From positions 292,989,533-293,053,532 of the forward strand of contig CM041778.1 of assembly GCA_023374045.1 (NCBI GenBank): a stretch of DNA of 64,000 nucleotides, read 5' to 3'. The notes under the pieces were generated by a model, which searched no databases, had not been told where the DNA came from, and saw only the letters and a program-made list of their open reading frames with translations. Numbering within the stretch: position 1 is the first letter of the stretch; each line of letters starts with the position of its first letter. Made by a program: the position numbers and the translations under genes. Positions 46,077-59,799 of the stretch are shown here, in pieces. The stretch is from Limonium bicolor (lineage: Eukaryota > Streptophyta > Magnoliopsida > Caryophyllales > Plumbaginaceae).

Positions 46077-49000
46077 CTACCCTGCTTCCTGTTCTTGTGC
46101 AGCAATTTCCTGCTCAAGATGGTTGCTCGCTTCTTCAAAGAAATTGAGCTCTTGCATCAGAGATGACAGCTTCGCCATATTCTCTTCATGAATGTGTGCT
46201 GGTACCTTCTCTTTGTACCCTGTAGCCGCCATTTTCTTCTGAAGGGTTTCTTGTTGCCTGATCACACAAAAAAAAAAGTTCAATCCTTTACATGTGAAAC
46301 AAAACTCGGTGCTCCTGAAAATAAGGAAAAGCCAACGTAATACTCACTTTCTCACTTCTTCCATTTTCCTTCTCAGTTTCTCCCGCTCAGCTTCAGGATT
46401 TAAAGCTCCTTTAACTTTGAGATATACAGAGAGATGCTCATTCACAACATCCACTGCACAACCAGGACCAGCCTCTGCAATCTCATCTATAACCTGCGTA
46501 CAGTGAAAACTTTAATCCCGCCATTCTTTTCTTCCAGTTAATTATTGTTCTACTACCGAATATGGCCAAGAAAAGCAGACAAAAGATCAATCTAGAAAAA
46601 AAAAACTAATAGGTGCATAATTTCTCAGGAACTGAATGATTCACTTAAATTTTCCTGGAAGCTAAAAATCCCACTCCAATTATGTTTAAACCCTTTCGAT
46701 GAAATCATAACATGACTTAGTAACACAAGTTCATTGTCCTTCAAGATACAATACCTTCAAAGATGATATGGAGGCAAGAGTTAAAATTTCCATCTGACGG
46801 CTGCTTATAGTATCTGCAACTCCACCATCCCGACAAAGCACAAAGGCTGGTCGCCTGACAGTTAAGTGCATTATGAACTTATTAGTTATTAAAACCATAA
46901 AAGAAAGATCATCAACACCACCTTCTATATATCATTTGAATAAAAAAAACAAATGCAAGATAGACAAAGCAAAAACAAACCTACTGACCAACTATAATCC
47001 ATCTGCAAAGTTGAACACATCAAATATCATATCATGATCACATCAACTTTCTGCTTTTTCTCTCAGATTGACCCACCAGTATATCTAAAATCAGCTCATA
47101 ACTGACATCCGCTCTCGGCACATTCGAGAATGGGGTGTGACACACACACACACAGCTCTCTCATAAAAGTTCATACCTTTGATTTTGCTCACTAGGAGGA
47201 ATCTGCGCTCTAAGAGATCTAAGAGACCTTACAGTAGCCTCAACAAGATCCATCTCTCGCTCCACAACTTCATTGGTCCACGACTGAAAAATCAGTAAGT
47301 TGACAAGTCAAACATACAGGTGACCAGTACCATGGAAATGAAAGTTTCATTACCGAATAGGATATGGTTCCACAAAGCATCCACGTTGTAGATTAGTCTT
47401 TTCTCTTAATAGTCCTAGAAGCTAGAAACAGCACAATTGGTCATAATAACGCACAAATTGTACTATGAAAGTTCTATAAGCTTCTGTTTCTTTACATCAC
47501 AAATGTAAATTCTAGACAAGGGATGTCAAGGTGTTTGATAACCTGGGAGTTTGAAAGATTTTCATTTAATCATTTCAAGTATTGGATAAATTTGAAAGAG
47601 TAAGTGTAAAAATGTAAGTAAACACATTGCACAAGTAGATTTCATGAAACTCGAAGACACGTAATTCTTGCTTAGCAACCAAAGAAAAAAGCAAAATAGA
47701 TGTTGGGTATATAGAGAACGGAATCGTTCAATACTTAACATCCAAGGCGCAACAAGATCATACCTGCACTGAAGATGGATATGGGCTTATCATTATTGAC
47801 TCTGTCCTCACAGAACCCTTAGGTTGTGGAAGACGCTGCCACAACTCTTCTGTCACAAAAGGCATAAAGGGATGAAGCAAACGAAGGCCAATGTCAAGGC
47901 ATAACCATAATGCATTCCGTGCATGATTTCTAGCGGATGCCAAGGATGGGTCACTGCTAGAAAAGTAAGGCTTGATAACTTCGATAAACACATCACAGAG
48001 CTGATACTGCCACCAAGAGTACACTGCATTTGTAGCATCTGAAAACTCGAATGCTTCAAGAGATGAAACAATTTTGTCAATAGCTTTGTTCAATACTGAG
48101 AGTATCCATTGGCAACTGAAAGGCATATCATAAGGAGTTATATCTGCTGGTGGGGTGTAATCATCTCCAAGCTTGCCCATAGCAAATCTAATGGCATTCC
48201 AGAGTTTATTGCACCACTGACGGTAGCCAACCACCCTTTGTATATCCAAGTTGATCTTGTCAGACTGACTCGGTAAATAAAAACAAGATAAAGAATCAAT
48301 TGATAAACTCAATCAGAATGCTGCAATCTAAGCAGAAGAATGCAAGGCACTGATAATAATGACCTGAGCCGTGTAAGAAACAAGAGCGAAACGAAGCGCG
48401 TCAGCCCCACATTCAGCAATACCCTTGGGAAAATCTTTCTTCTGACCATCTTTGGCAATAGCCAGCTCATTGCGGTCCAGATTTCCTTGTTCAAGCCTCT
48501 TGTGAAGACCCTCCAAGGAAATCCCTTCTATAACCTCAAGAGGATCGATCACATTCCCCAAAGATTTGGACATCTTGCGACCATGAGCGTCACGGACCAT
48601 AGGATGTAGATAGACCTGAACATATGAGTAAACCTCAGATTTCAACTTGATCGACTAATAAAGGAATGTACAGTCAAAGTCGAGAAACACGGCTTGGCAG
48701 TAAGTACAGTTGATAGTAATAAATTTAAATCAACTTAGAAGTTGCTTAAAATACATTCAAATAAAAATACATTCATGGGATTTGCCTTCGAGCCAATGAA
48801 GCTAGTTGTCCATTTGAATCACTGTATATCTACTGCTATCCTCTTGCGAAATAAATAACCACATTTTTCAAATATCAACAGCTACTAACACACATGAAAC
48901 TACAAGCAGACAATGGAGGGACACAAAAACTCCATACACACTTCAAAACTTATTACCTTTCTAAACGGTACATCACCTCCAAGTTTCATACCCATCATCA

Positions 49001-52000
49001 CCATTCGAGCAACCCAGAAGAAGAGAATATCATGTCCTGTTTCAAGAAGTGAAGTCGGATAAAATACTTTCAAATCATCTGTTTCATCTGGCCATCCAAG
49101 CACAGATAGAGGGAAAAGACCAGACGAAAACCAGGTATCAAGAACATCCGGATCTTGCATTATTTTGAAATTCTTTCCCGAAAACAATCTCTTTGCCTCT
49201 TCTTGAGCCTCCACTTCTGTTCTAGCTACTACCCAGTGGTCAATGTAGGCATCGGTTCCCTTTAGTTCATCTTCATCTAAAGTAACATACCAAGCAGGAA
49301 TACGATGACCCCACCAAAGCTGCCTAGATATGCACCAGTCACGAATGTTCTCAAGCCATCTGCATCAAGTTTATTTGCATATTTAGTCAAGAACATTTGG
49401 GCAATTTGATTCAGCTCACAGGAGTGTATACAGTATCTTCAAAGATATCCACAGAACAAGCTAACCATCCGAAACAGGAAGGCCATCATACAAATATTTG
49501 AATTGGATAGTAAGAGGCCAACATTAAATTAAGTGTAGCTCCTATTTGACTATGAATCACACCATCAGCCTATTGTGGTGGTAGCATACAGTCCTTACCT
49601 CTTCCATTCAGCAGCATACTGTTTGGGGATGATTTCTATCTTCTGGTTGTTCTCATCTGTCACTGCATTGAGAGCTTCCTTAGCCATGTCTTTACAGTCA
49701 ACATACCACTGAGGCTTTATCATTGGCTCCACAACATCATTACTCCTGGAACAAATCCCTAGGCGCATCTCATTGTTTTTAGCACCTCGGTACAGTCCCT
49801 AATGAAGCAAACAAATACATATATCACTTGCTATCTCTTGTGCATGATCAATTACTGAAGGAAACAAAGTATTGTATGCCATACTTATTCAGAAAAAAAT
49901 ACAGATGCTTTTTCTTTCATTAACAAAAATAACCAAATCTGAAAGAGAACATTAATGTTTGACCTACTGACTTCAGCAGTGCACAAATAAGACCATATCA
50001 TTAGTAAGAAAGATGGGGTAAACAGAATAAAGTGTACTCTATTACATTGCTCAATCCCAAAAAAAATGTCTCTAGGGCCAATGTTCCAGGTTATCTTCAA
50101 TAACAAAGAACCCAACGCTTCCTTCACCTTAAGTAGACCTGGCAATTTTGACCCAACCCGAAACCCAATCTGAACCCAACCCATACTATTGCGGGTTAGG
50201 GTCTTGATTATTGACCCATGTATTTTTTGGGTTGGGTTAGGATAATAAGCTAATTTTGTGGGTTGGGTTAGGGTAGAGATCTAAACCCATGACCTAACCC
50301 GAAAAATAAATTAGGTAATAATAAAAAATAAAAATATTGATTCACATATATATATTATTTTTAGATCAAACTATGCCTTAGCCTTAAGCCCAAGTGCAGT
50401 TGGACTATCTAACCTTTAATAATATCACACAATCTTAACTGAGCAGACGGCCCAACCAGCTACATATCAAACTAAGACCCAATTAGAACTTAACATAATG
50501 TTGAAAACCCTAATGCTCTCATCTTGCAGACTCACATCCATCTTTATTCTCTACACCGTTGTTCATGTCTATGTCGCTCTTTATCTCTGCCCAAGGTTTG
50601 TTTTTCCTATTCTCACTGTCATTACGTTCTTAAGAACGTAGGTATGTTTAGATTATCTAGAAAGGTGAACAAAAGTAGGTGATATATATTTTTTGTAAGT
50701 AAGATCTTGATTATAGACCACTTAGTAAATTTTGAAGCTAGCAATGCGGATAGCGTGCAGCATAAAAGTTACTCAACTGTTGGTCTCGATTAAGTATAGT
50801 AATTGTGATTGCACTTTTCTTATGCATGAGCACTCAGTTTAAACGGGTGTAATCATTTTAAACTATCAGTCATAGTTTGAATCTTTGAGCACTCAATTTA
50901 TAAATTATTTCTAACTTCAGATTATTTGTCTTTAGTGTATTTCTCTGATGCATAATGAAGATTTTCATTTTTGTTCCTTTTTTCTCAAGGGCATTAGAAT
51001 CATGTGCATATCTAGATAGAATTCCTCCCCAACAAAGGTAGAGTTGTAGGCTCAAAATGATAATAAAAACTTCTTAAAAATGTCCAAGTTATTCTAGTCA
51101 TGGTTAGTGCAGTACTTTAGATTCTTCACATAACATGGAATTCGTTTAAAGTTGGGTCGATCAAGCAAGATTACTTATTCCTTTTGTTCCATCATAATTA
51201 GTGTGTCAGCTAGCACTAGATGTTTTTGGATTTTTTTTTTATTTCTACTTCTAATCCGTCTAAATTATTGTATGCTTAAAAAATGGGTCGGGTGGGTTGG
51301 GTGGGTTAGGGTTGAAGGATTTTGAACGGGTTGGGTTAGGGTTATGATTTTCTAACCCATCCATTTTGGGGTTGGGTTGGGTTAATGATAATTTAAATGG
51401 GTTGGGTTAGGGTTGATATCAACTGACCCATAAACCCAAATTGCCAGGTCTGTCCTTAAGTTGAGAAAATTAAGGGAGCGAGAAGCTAAAAGTACTTTTG
51501 GGGCCCAATGTGAGATTGTCCACATAACTTCCAATTGCATGTTACAAGAAAGAAGCAGAATCGGTAAAAAAATCCAGCAAAATTACCTTCTCCTGTAAGG
51601 CTTTGGTTACAGCCTCCCTTGCATGAAATCGCGGCATCCCTTCAAACTGTTCACCACCATTACTATTTATTTTCCCGTCATCTGTGAAGATATTGATAAA
51701 TTCCAGCTTGTGCCGCTTCCCAACTTCAAAATCATTCGGATCATGTGCAGGAGTAATCTGCATTGGAAGAAGAAAAACAGAAATTCAATTAAAAAGCAAC
51801 ATCAAAATTGGTAGAAGTTAGATCAAAATTATATAAAGTAATCTACAATGGAAGAAGGCAAACAGAAGATTTGATACCTTCACACAACCAGTCCCAAATT
51901 CGGGGTCAACAAGTACATCATCACAAATAATAGGTAGCTTTCTTCCATTAAACGGGTGAATGGCGTATTTATTATGAAAATGTTTGTATCTTGCATCATC

Positions 52001-55000
52001 AGAATTAACAGCAATTGCTGTATCACCGAGCATAGTTTCCACCCGAGTAGTGGCAACAACAATTTCATCATCTGGATTTCCTTCCAAAGGGTAGGCAAAT
52101 GATGTCAGGACACCAAACTCCACACGATTTTCATATCCAGGTACTTTTAGTAGGGTTTTCTCTTTGATGTCAACATAGTCCACCTGCAAAAACATGAAGT
52201 ATTATCAGGAATGAAAAACTTGAGATGCTGCAGAAAAATATCTCCATACCTCAATATCAGAAATTGCTGTTCGTAGCACACAATCCCAATTTACTAATCG
52301 ATTTGCCCTGAAACAATAATACAAAAGAAGAGATTTTAAATGGTCAATCACACAACAACAACAGATGACAAACATAGTAGTTAATCTCAAATTTGATCTT
52401 TAACTAAAAATTCACTCCACATCAGGTGGCTTGCATCATCAGAGACAATTGAAGCTTAATCGAACAAAATTAACTTCTCTGGATGTCTGATTAAGAGGTC
52501 CAGCCTGAACAAAGTGACTACATGGTCACTGTTTGGGAGTTTGAAATAGAAAGGTTCCTTTTTATCATCAACCATGTATATGTCTGCCCAGAGCCAATCA
52601 GCTAGGTGATAAAAAAGGACACCTCATATCTTTAGCCAATAACAGTATAAATTTTTCTAGTGCATGAATACAACAATCAAAACAAGCTTACGCGCTAAAC
52701 CTTCCAAAAATTTTAAAGAACTATTTCAATTTAGGGAAAAATAAATACTCCAAGAAAATGCAAAAGAAAAACGTATCCAATCACCTTCGAGAAAAAGTTT
52801 TACCCAACTACAAAGAGCTGAGCTTAATCAACAAAGCAATTAAATATGAACTTTCGGAAGTGAAATAAAAGTTTATATAACTAAATTCATTTACAGAAAG
52901 TAAGCTGGTCATATTTCCTTCTATTGTTCCCTCACTTCATCTTTTCTTAACTGACTGGTTTTCTCGTATATATCATCTTTGCAGAACTGAACACATTACA
53001 GAACACAAGAAAACAAATCAAATTCAACTAACATGGATGAGTATGACTAGACACAAGAAAACAAATTGAACTCAACAAAAGGGATGAGTACTACAAGACA
53101 AGACATACAAGAAATAATTGATCAGTAGGCCACGCAAATTTGGAGATATTCTCTTGAAGTTCTACCTATATATAAGACCTTCTTTGTATAGCCTAACAAA
53201 TCCCTCAGTTACTGCCTGGGATCTCTTCTCATCCATTGTAAAACACTGCAATAAAAATGGAGATCAATAAATTATTGACAAACAAATGACATATTCATAG
53301 AGGAAAGTCATAATAAATCAACAAAATGTAAGAAGCCGTTCACCTCATGTGACCAATCAAGAGATGCCCCAAGTTTCCGCTGTTGTCCAAGTATAGTTCC
53401 TCCATACTCATTCTTCCAGTTCCATACCTTAACACAAAATGAAGCATTCAAATAAGCATGCATTGTATGCATCAGGGTGAGACTTTCTTGAGTTGAGTTT
53501 CACGAAAGGCAAAGACTCACTGCAGATACAAACTTCTCTCGGCCTAAGTCATGTCTAGTCAAACTTTTTTCACGCATAATCTTTTTCTCCACAACCACCT
53601 GCAGATGTATTACTGTCAGAAATCCATCTATATACACAAAACTCCTTACAACCAAAGGACATGCATGAGGAATGCTTCAGAATCTATGCTAGTCCCTTAT
53701 GACATGTAATAATGTTGGTTCAATGCATTTCAATGTGCAATCCAGTTTGGTTGCAAGAAAAAGAAGTGGAATACCATAAAACAGGCCCTTATAGCATCCA
53801 TAGAGTTAGTAGTTCACGGAACTAGAAAAAATAAAGATGTATGCATATAAGGAAATGTACATCATCCTTTTTCTTTTCTGTCTCTTTTAATACCAATTTC
53901 CAGACAAATGCCTGCTTAGCAATCCAGATGTAAATTCAGCTTCCCCCATGATATATGTGCTGTGATTCCTTCTGTATACCACAAAGGGCAGCCCGGTGCA
54001 CAATGGCGTATGTGCAATGCAAGGATATGGAGAAGGGTCCCACCACAAGGTTGCAACGAGGGCAAGCCATCCCTTGCCATTTTGGTAAGAGGCCACTCAC
54101 AGGACCTAAACTAGTGACCTCTAGGTGTTACAGCAACACCATAACTGGTGCGCTAGGGCTCCCTTGTATACCATAGATGGAAAAAAATGTAAAGCTGATT
54201 TCACCACACCTTTGAATGCAACGAAACACTCATAGGACAGGTGATTATCAACATAACATCTAGAAACAATAGGAAAAGTTCGAAAAGTACAACAAAATCA
54301 GGTACAACCTGAGTCGCTATTCCAGCATGGTCCATTCCAGGCACCCACAAGGTATTGTAACCAGACATTCTCCGCCAACGAATGATGGTATCCTGTAGTA
54401 AAGTGCATCAGGAAATAGCAGCTACAAATAAAAAATTATAGCAACAAAAAACAGAATAAAATTGTGACCTCGATGGAACTAGTAAGAGCATGGCCGATAT
54501 GAAGAGCGCCAGTAACATTTGGAGGTGGAAGAACCTAAAGAAAGAAAAGTTTGAAAGAAACATTACGACAATGTGTTACGCCATAATACACCAAACGTTG
54601 GCCTCGAAGTGAAATGTATAAGTATATGGGATCGAAAGTGAGTACTTACAATTACATATGGAGGTTTTGAGCTTTTGGCATCAGCCTTGAAAAAGCCAGA
54701 TTTCTCCCACCAAGCATACCATCTAAGGAAGTAAATGAGAAAGCAGAATTAGAAGCTTAAGACAAATAACGTGCAGCAACAAGAAGTACCAGAAAAATTC
54801 AACATCCAGACATACGATTTCTCCACTGCAGATGGAGAATACTGCTTTGCCATGGACGATGAAAGTTGTTTTTTAGCACCAAAAGGAGTATCAGGGTCCA
54901 CAAAGTTTCAGCATTTTCTTCCTCGAAATCTTTCCTTACACTCTTTTTATCAGTCTTTTTTGATGCACCGGAAGCTTGCTGTGCAATAAAGCCTCTTATT

Positions 55001-56442
55001 TTTAGAATTGAGTGGAAAAAGATAAAGGATTATAGATGAAAACAGAGGAGTATTTTTTAAATTATATCAAGGTACATGAAAATTACGACCAAAGACGGAC
55101 ATCTGAGAGAATTAAACGTATTTTTTCTTTTAGTTGTCACCTGAATCTTGGCGGCCTCAGCTTTCTGTGCAGCCTTCTGTTTCTTCAATTCTTTCAACTT
55201 TGCCTGGATATCAATTACAGAACATTCAATGTGCGGGCCATGAGCTAAGATGAAATACTTCCCAGTTGAATCAAATAGAAAATGAAACCACCCAAGACAT
55301 CCTCAACCCATATTGAAGGGATATAAATCAAGAAAAATGGGATGAAGTTTTGTTTTTGTATAATCGCAGAGTAGATGCAATGCCAAGTAGATGATTAGAC
55401 ATGAAAGATGAAAATGAAATTATGATATTTATTTAGTCTATTATATATTATTATATATGAATCGTAAGAAAAATACATGTAAGGATATAGTATACAAAAA
55501 CTCTCGAGACAGTGGTACCATCAATACCTGTCAAATTTACAAGGATATGACAGCATGATGCAGACATCCAGTAAACTAAGAGGTATATGGCAAAAAGTTC
55601 CAAGGGCATTCACAATAGGGGTTCTTGACACAGATACATAAGTGAAAAAAATTAAATAATGTTCAACAATGGTGTGGATTCCACCCATTTTCTCTCTTAT
55701 GGGTTCTTAACTAAGAACCCCACTTTTATGACGCAATAGACCCTACCTATGTGTGCGTCTCTCTTGTATATTTTCTCTCACATCTAAATAGTGATGGTTC
55801 ATTGGCTATTCATTGAGAGAGAAAATTAAGAAACTTTGTTATTGTAGTGGATAGAGTTTCTTAAGTAATAAAATATAGTTTTTACATGACATGGCACATA
55901 GTAATGTGTTAAAAAACTCACCACCATTGTGGATGCCCTAACAGGATTAATCACTAACATAAATTTTGCAGAGAATATCATCGATCATGCATCAGTGTGC
56001 ATGTTTACACATTATATACACCTTAAGATGGAAATTAGCACCATTGCACTAAAAAAATAGATGAAACAAACTCTGTAAAAGATCATCCTGTTTCGATTTC
56101 ATATATCGTTCACTTCATTCTAGAGTCTAGGAAATTGTGCAATGTTGCTTTTTTCCACATTAGAACCATGTCAATATAACAAGGTAGCCTTGTGGTGTTC
56201 TTGATTGTATTAAACATAATCCCTTAAATCAAATTATCATGAACCATTCCATATAATGCTAGAATTGTTTGCACACAAAAAAAGATATTGTTATAGTAAA
56301 GGTGAAGAATGTTGGTCATGAATAGGCTAACGAATAAATCCTCAAACCCAAAAAATGAGATTGCAAAAAAGTAATAAGATTGAACCTTTTCATCCTTCTT
56401 TTTCTTTCGCTCAAGCTCCTCCACTGTGAGTTGGGACTCCAT
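46077..56442 (-). CDS. VALRS: Valyl-tRNA synthetase, about 20 coding exons
   Basis: Class I enzyme charging tRNA-Val, used in cytosolic and, in plants, organellar translation. Exons read by GT-AG joins (minus strand): 56442-56386, 55203-55141, 54978-54816, 54722-54650, 54534-54469, 54392-54309, 53598-53521, 53427-53344, 53245-53166, 52307-52250, 52183-51878, 51757-51587, 49798-49599, 49359-48957, 48615-48364, 48264-47764, 47283-47177, 46854-46755, 46493-46348, 46257-46077. The product is about 1,057 residues, normal for plant ValRS. Landmarks: charged N-terminus ([19 protein letters not shown]), HIGH motif in [14 protein letters not shown] (exon 5), editing domain [17 protein letters not shown] (exon 11), [17 protein letters not shown] and [15 protein letters not shown] (exon 14), KMSKS in [13 protein letters not shown] (exon 15), anticodon-binding region (exon 16), C-terminal coiled coil. 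Exon 3 lacks one base near 54902, shifting frame between E-E-N-A-E and F-V-D-P-D-T-P. ATG 56442 follows an acceptor TTATAG, so a 5' UTR exon lies upstream. Confidence 0.93.
50135..51453. mobile_element. hAT-type element (1.3 kb) in ValRS intron 12
   Basis: Ends AGACCTGGCAATTTTG and CAAATTGCCAGGTCTGT are inverted. An 8-bp target duplication CCTTAAGT occurs at 50127-50134 and 51454-51461. Subterminal regions carry many GGGTTGGGTTAGGG and complementary ACCCAACCC motifs. No transposase domain was found, so it is non-autonomous. It accounts for most of the 1.8-kb intron between 49799 and 51586. Confidence 0.9.
55604..55938. mobile_element. Tourist-like MITE in ValRS intron 1
   Basis: Ends GGGCATTCACAATAGGGG and CCACCATTGTGGATGCCC are imperfect inverted repeats. 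Length is 335 bp, with flanking CAA/TAA (a mutated 3-bp target). A related copy is at 57832-58097. Confidence 0.75.
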
Positions 56443-56450
56443 CACAACCT
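56443..56450 (-). promoter_or_regulatory. VALRS: Splice acceptor just upstream of the ValRS start codon
   Basis: On the minus strand TTATAG ends at 56449, followed by GTTGTG and ATG at 56442. This implies that the first transcribed exon is non-coding and lies upstream. Confidence 0.55.
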
Positions 56451-56550
56451 ATAATTAGCAGAGCTTTATATATTAGAAGTTGGAAGAATAAGGAAGACAA
56501 ATATGGACAGAGAAATCTTAGAAGAACCATGAATTGACAAGGAAAGAGGA

Positions 56551-58922
56551 AGAGAGATGAGTAATGCTTCAAGATATTAGTTGAACAAACTGAAAACAAA
56601 TACATTCAATGAACAATGAATTGACAAGTAAGAGACGAGATGTATAACAAGGAAGCATTTTGCAGAGTGAGAATCTTGTCCCAATATCTAAAATTATCTA
56701 CGGCATCTATGAAGCTCAAAACTAAAGAGTCAAAAAAAGGAAATTCTTTTAGATATTACTGCATATCCCATTAGATAAAGGGGTAGGAAGAGTGGATTAT
56801 AATGGAAGGGAGTAGATGTTAATTACAAACCAATGGATGATAAGAAACAGTTAGGAGGTTAATGAATAATAATATAATAAATAATGAATGCCTCGAAATG
56901 GTAGTGAAGTTCAGCAAGCATTTCGAAAGCGAACTAGGTTGGTTGTCCAACACATGCAGGCCAACAAATACAAGAAAAGAAGTTAATAAAGGGTAATAAA
57001 AAGGAATAACATGAATAACGAAAACACACAAAGCTAAACTCTGAAGAGCAACATATTCCAAGTAAGATTAACAGTTTTTATAAATAGTTCTTGAGTTAGC
57101 TACACGATCAGAGAGGGATCACCCACTGATAAAAAAAATTAGAGAGAAATCACCTAATGTGAACATATAAACTACACCCTTTTTAAGCGGCCACGAGTAC
57201 AAACGCAACCAAACAAGCCCTATAAAATATTATAAGTGCCTAAACATTAAAACCAACCCAAATGGGGCCTAGTCAAAGGTCAAATGAACTGAAATCACGA
57301 CTGTTGAAATCAAAAAGGGTTAAACATATAAACTACACCCTTTTTGAGCACTTGATAGGCCATTATACGATTAGGAGGTTAAGACTTTTTCGGTTTTAAC
57401 CCTTTTTTAACACAATTTTTAAACTAATGTTTCATTTTTCCATTGCGAAACCCTTCTCTGCTCAACTTTTCCCACGTCAGCTGTGGTCTTCCCCTGTGTT
57501 TCCTGTTTCACCCGCTGCCCAGGCTCTGAGAACCACAGTTCGCTACCCACCCGTTCATCTCTCCCCATGCCCATTGAAGCTCCAGACATTACAGTTTCTA
57601 GGCTATTTGTACCCACCAATCTGCTGCCTTGCACCTGTCCCTCATCTTTGAAGGAATACTAAGGCCATAACAAAATGCTTCAATGGAGTTAAGAGCTGTG
57701 CCTCTCGGTTGCTTGTGATTTAGCCATGTTAAAACCTCATTTGAGCTACAAGAGTTTGATTGTGGCCCGTTAGGCTTTGTCAAGGCAACATTTGGGTTCT
57801 GGTAGTTTGGTTGTGGCTGTTGGCTTTGTTAGGCCATCCACAATGGTGGTGAGTTTCTTAGCATATTTCTAGATGTCATGTAACCAAATATAATATTTTA
57901 TTACTTAAGAAACTCTAATAATCTACCATATCTACAATGGTAGAATTTTTTAACATTCTCACTCCTCATATCCACTATTATTATCTTAGCATTCTATTAG
58001 GACTTCTTATTTTTTTTATTATTGTTGTAGAGCTGCAGCAACATTTTTATTTTCTTACTGACACAAGAGGGTGGAGTCCACACCACTGTGGATGCCCTTA
58101 AGGCATCACGTGGGTTCTAGCAGTTTGGTTGTGCTTGGGCTCGGTTGGTTTTATCAAGACCCTGTTTGATTTCAATAATCTCGGTTTTGATTCATTTGAC
58201 CTTTGACTAGGCCCTATTTAGTTTAGTTCTAATGTTTGGGCACTTAGGATTTAAGGGGGGTTTGTTTGGCTACGCTCAGACTCATGGCCGCTTTAAAAAA
58301 GGGTGTAGTTTATATGATCACCTAGGTGATTCCTCTAAATATTTTTATCAGTGGGTGATCGCTCCCTAATAGTAAAGATAAACTCGAGAACTATTCAAAA
58401 AAAACTATTAACCTTACTTGGAATATGTTGTTCTTCAAAGTTTAACATTGTATGTTTTCATTATTCATATAATCCTTGTTATAACCCTTTATTAACTTCT
58501 TTTTCGTATTTTGTCGACCTACATGTGTTGAACAACCAACCTAATTCGTTTCTAAAATACACACTGAACTTCATACCCATTTGGAGGCATTTGTTATGTT
58601 TAACAATTATTATTTAACTCCTAACTGTTTCTTATCTTCAATTGGTTGTAATTAATATCTACTCCCTTCCATTGTAATCCACTCTTCCATCTCCTTTATC
58701 TAGTGGCATATGCAGTACTATCTAAAAGAATTTCCCATTCTTGACTCTTAGTTCTAAGCTTCATAGATGTCGTCGATAATCTTAGATATTGGGACATGAT
58801 TCTCACCCTGCCAACTGCTTCCTTGTTTTTCATCTCGTCTCTTACTTGTCAATTCATTGTTCATTGAATGTATTTGTCTTCTGTTTGTCAAACTAATTTC
58901 TTGAAGCATTACTCACCTCTCT
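56551..58922. mobile_element. 2.4-kb long inverted repeat upstream of the ValRS start codon
   Basis: The left arm is about 56551-57320 and the right arm about 58160-58922, inverted to each other over roughly 770 bases. Shared blocks are GAGTAATGCTTCAAGA, AATGAACAATGAATTGACAA, GTCCCAATATCTAA, GATCACCCACTGATAAAAA, ATATAAACTACACCCTTTTT and GGCCTAGTCAAAGGTCAAAT. The loop of about 840 bp holds unrecognised sequence and a MITE. It looks like a foldback or long-TIR DNA transposon. No clear target duplication or transposase was found. Confidence 0.85.
57832..58097. mobile_element. Tourist-like MITE in the loop of the inverted repeat
   Basis: Ends GGCCATCCACAATGGTGG and CCACTGTGGATGCCC are inverted, flanked by the 3-bp duplication TTA (57829-57831 and 58098-58100). 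266 bp, non-coding. Confidence 0.85.
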
Positions 58923-58935
58923 TTTTTTCTGGTGT

Positions 58936-59500
58936 TTACTTTGTGAAACAAATAAAACCACCCAAATCAATTTGTTTCCATTTCTGTCATAGCTACCACA
59001 GAATTTGACAAAACATTTCCATTTCTAAGAAAAACTTCATATTTAATCCACAAACACAAAACCATCAATCTGAGAGAATAAGGACAGTTTATCAGAGGGT
59101 TTTCAACATCATAATTCAATCAAATTTTAGATAGAACCACAGCTACAACAGCTTGCACAAAATCTGCATATTCCTCATATAAAGTTGCTGTCTAAACACA
59201 GCAAGTATGCAGCAGATACAAAAGATACATTTGACAGGTTTTCAATATCATAATTCAATCAAAATTCAATCAGAAACACAGCTAGAATAGCTTGCACAAA
59301 ATCTGCATAGTCCTCTTATAAAACTGCTGTCTAAACACAGCAAGTATGTAGCAGATACAAAAGATACATTTGACAGTTAATCAAAGGGTTTTCAATATCA
59401 TAATTCAATCAAATTTCAAACATAGCTACAGCCAACAGCTTGCAAAAAATCTGCATATTCCTCTTATAAAACTGCTGTCTAGACTCAGCAGGTATGCACC
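58936..59500. repeat. About 145-bp tandem repeat, three copies
   Basis: Units start with GGTTTTCAA(C/T)ATCATAATTC at about 59098, 59237 and 59386. They share GCTTGCACAAAATCTGCAT, TAAACACAGCAAGTATG and GCAGATACAAAAGATACAT. The third unit is truncated. The bases before 59098 are AT-rich and unremarkable. Confidence 0.85.
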
Positions 59501-59799
59501 TATTTGCAATTCATCGTGTGCTGTTATAATCTGCATATTCCTCTTATAAAACAGAGACACGCTACAACAGCAAGCATCATTTCATTCAGATTGAAGCTGT
59601 CATATAATGCACCTATTTGCAATTCAACATCATAACATGTGTTGTTATAGTGTAGTGGTTTCATGACTAGTGTGTTGTTAAGGGTGATTAATAAGAAAAC
59701 CACAATCTGTTCAACTTAAGCACATCTAAGAACATCAGAAGAAAGATTTATTTGGGTGTGGGGTAAGAAGAAGACAACAGCAGCTTGAAAGTAAGGGAA

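Noticed and set aside
50200..51420. Interstitial telomere repeats
   Set aside because: The motif is GGGTTGGGTTAGGG, not TTTAGGG, and is confined to the subterminal parts of a hAT element.
54771..54989. Plus-strand frame of 72 codons
   Set aside because: It is the antisense shadow of ValRS exon 3.
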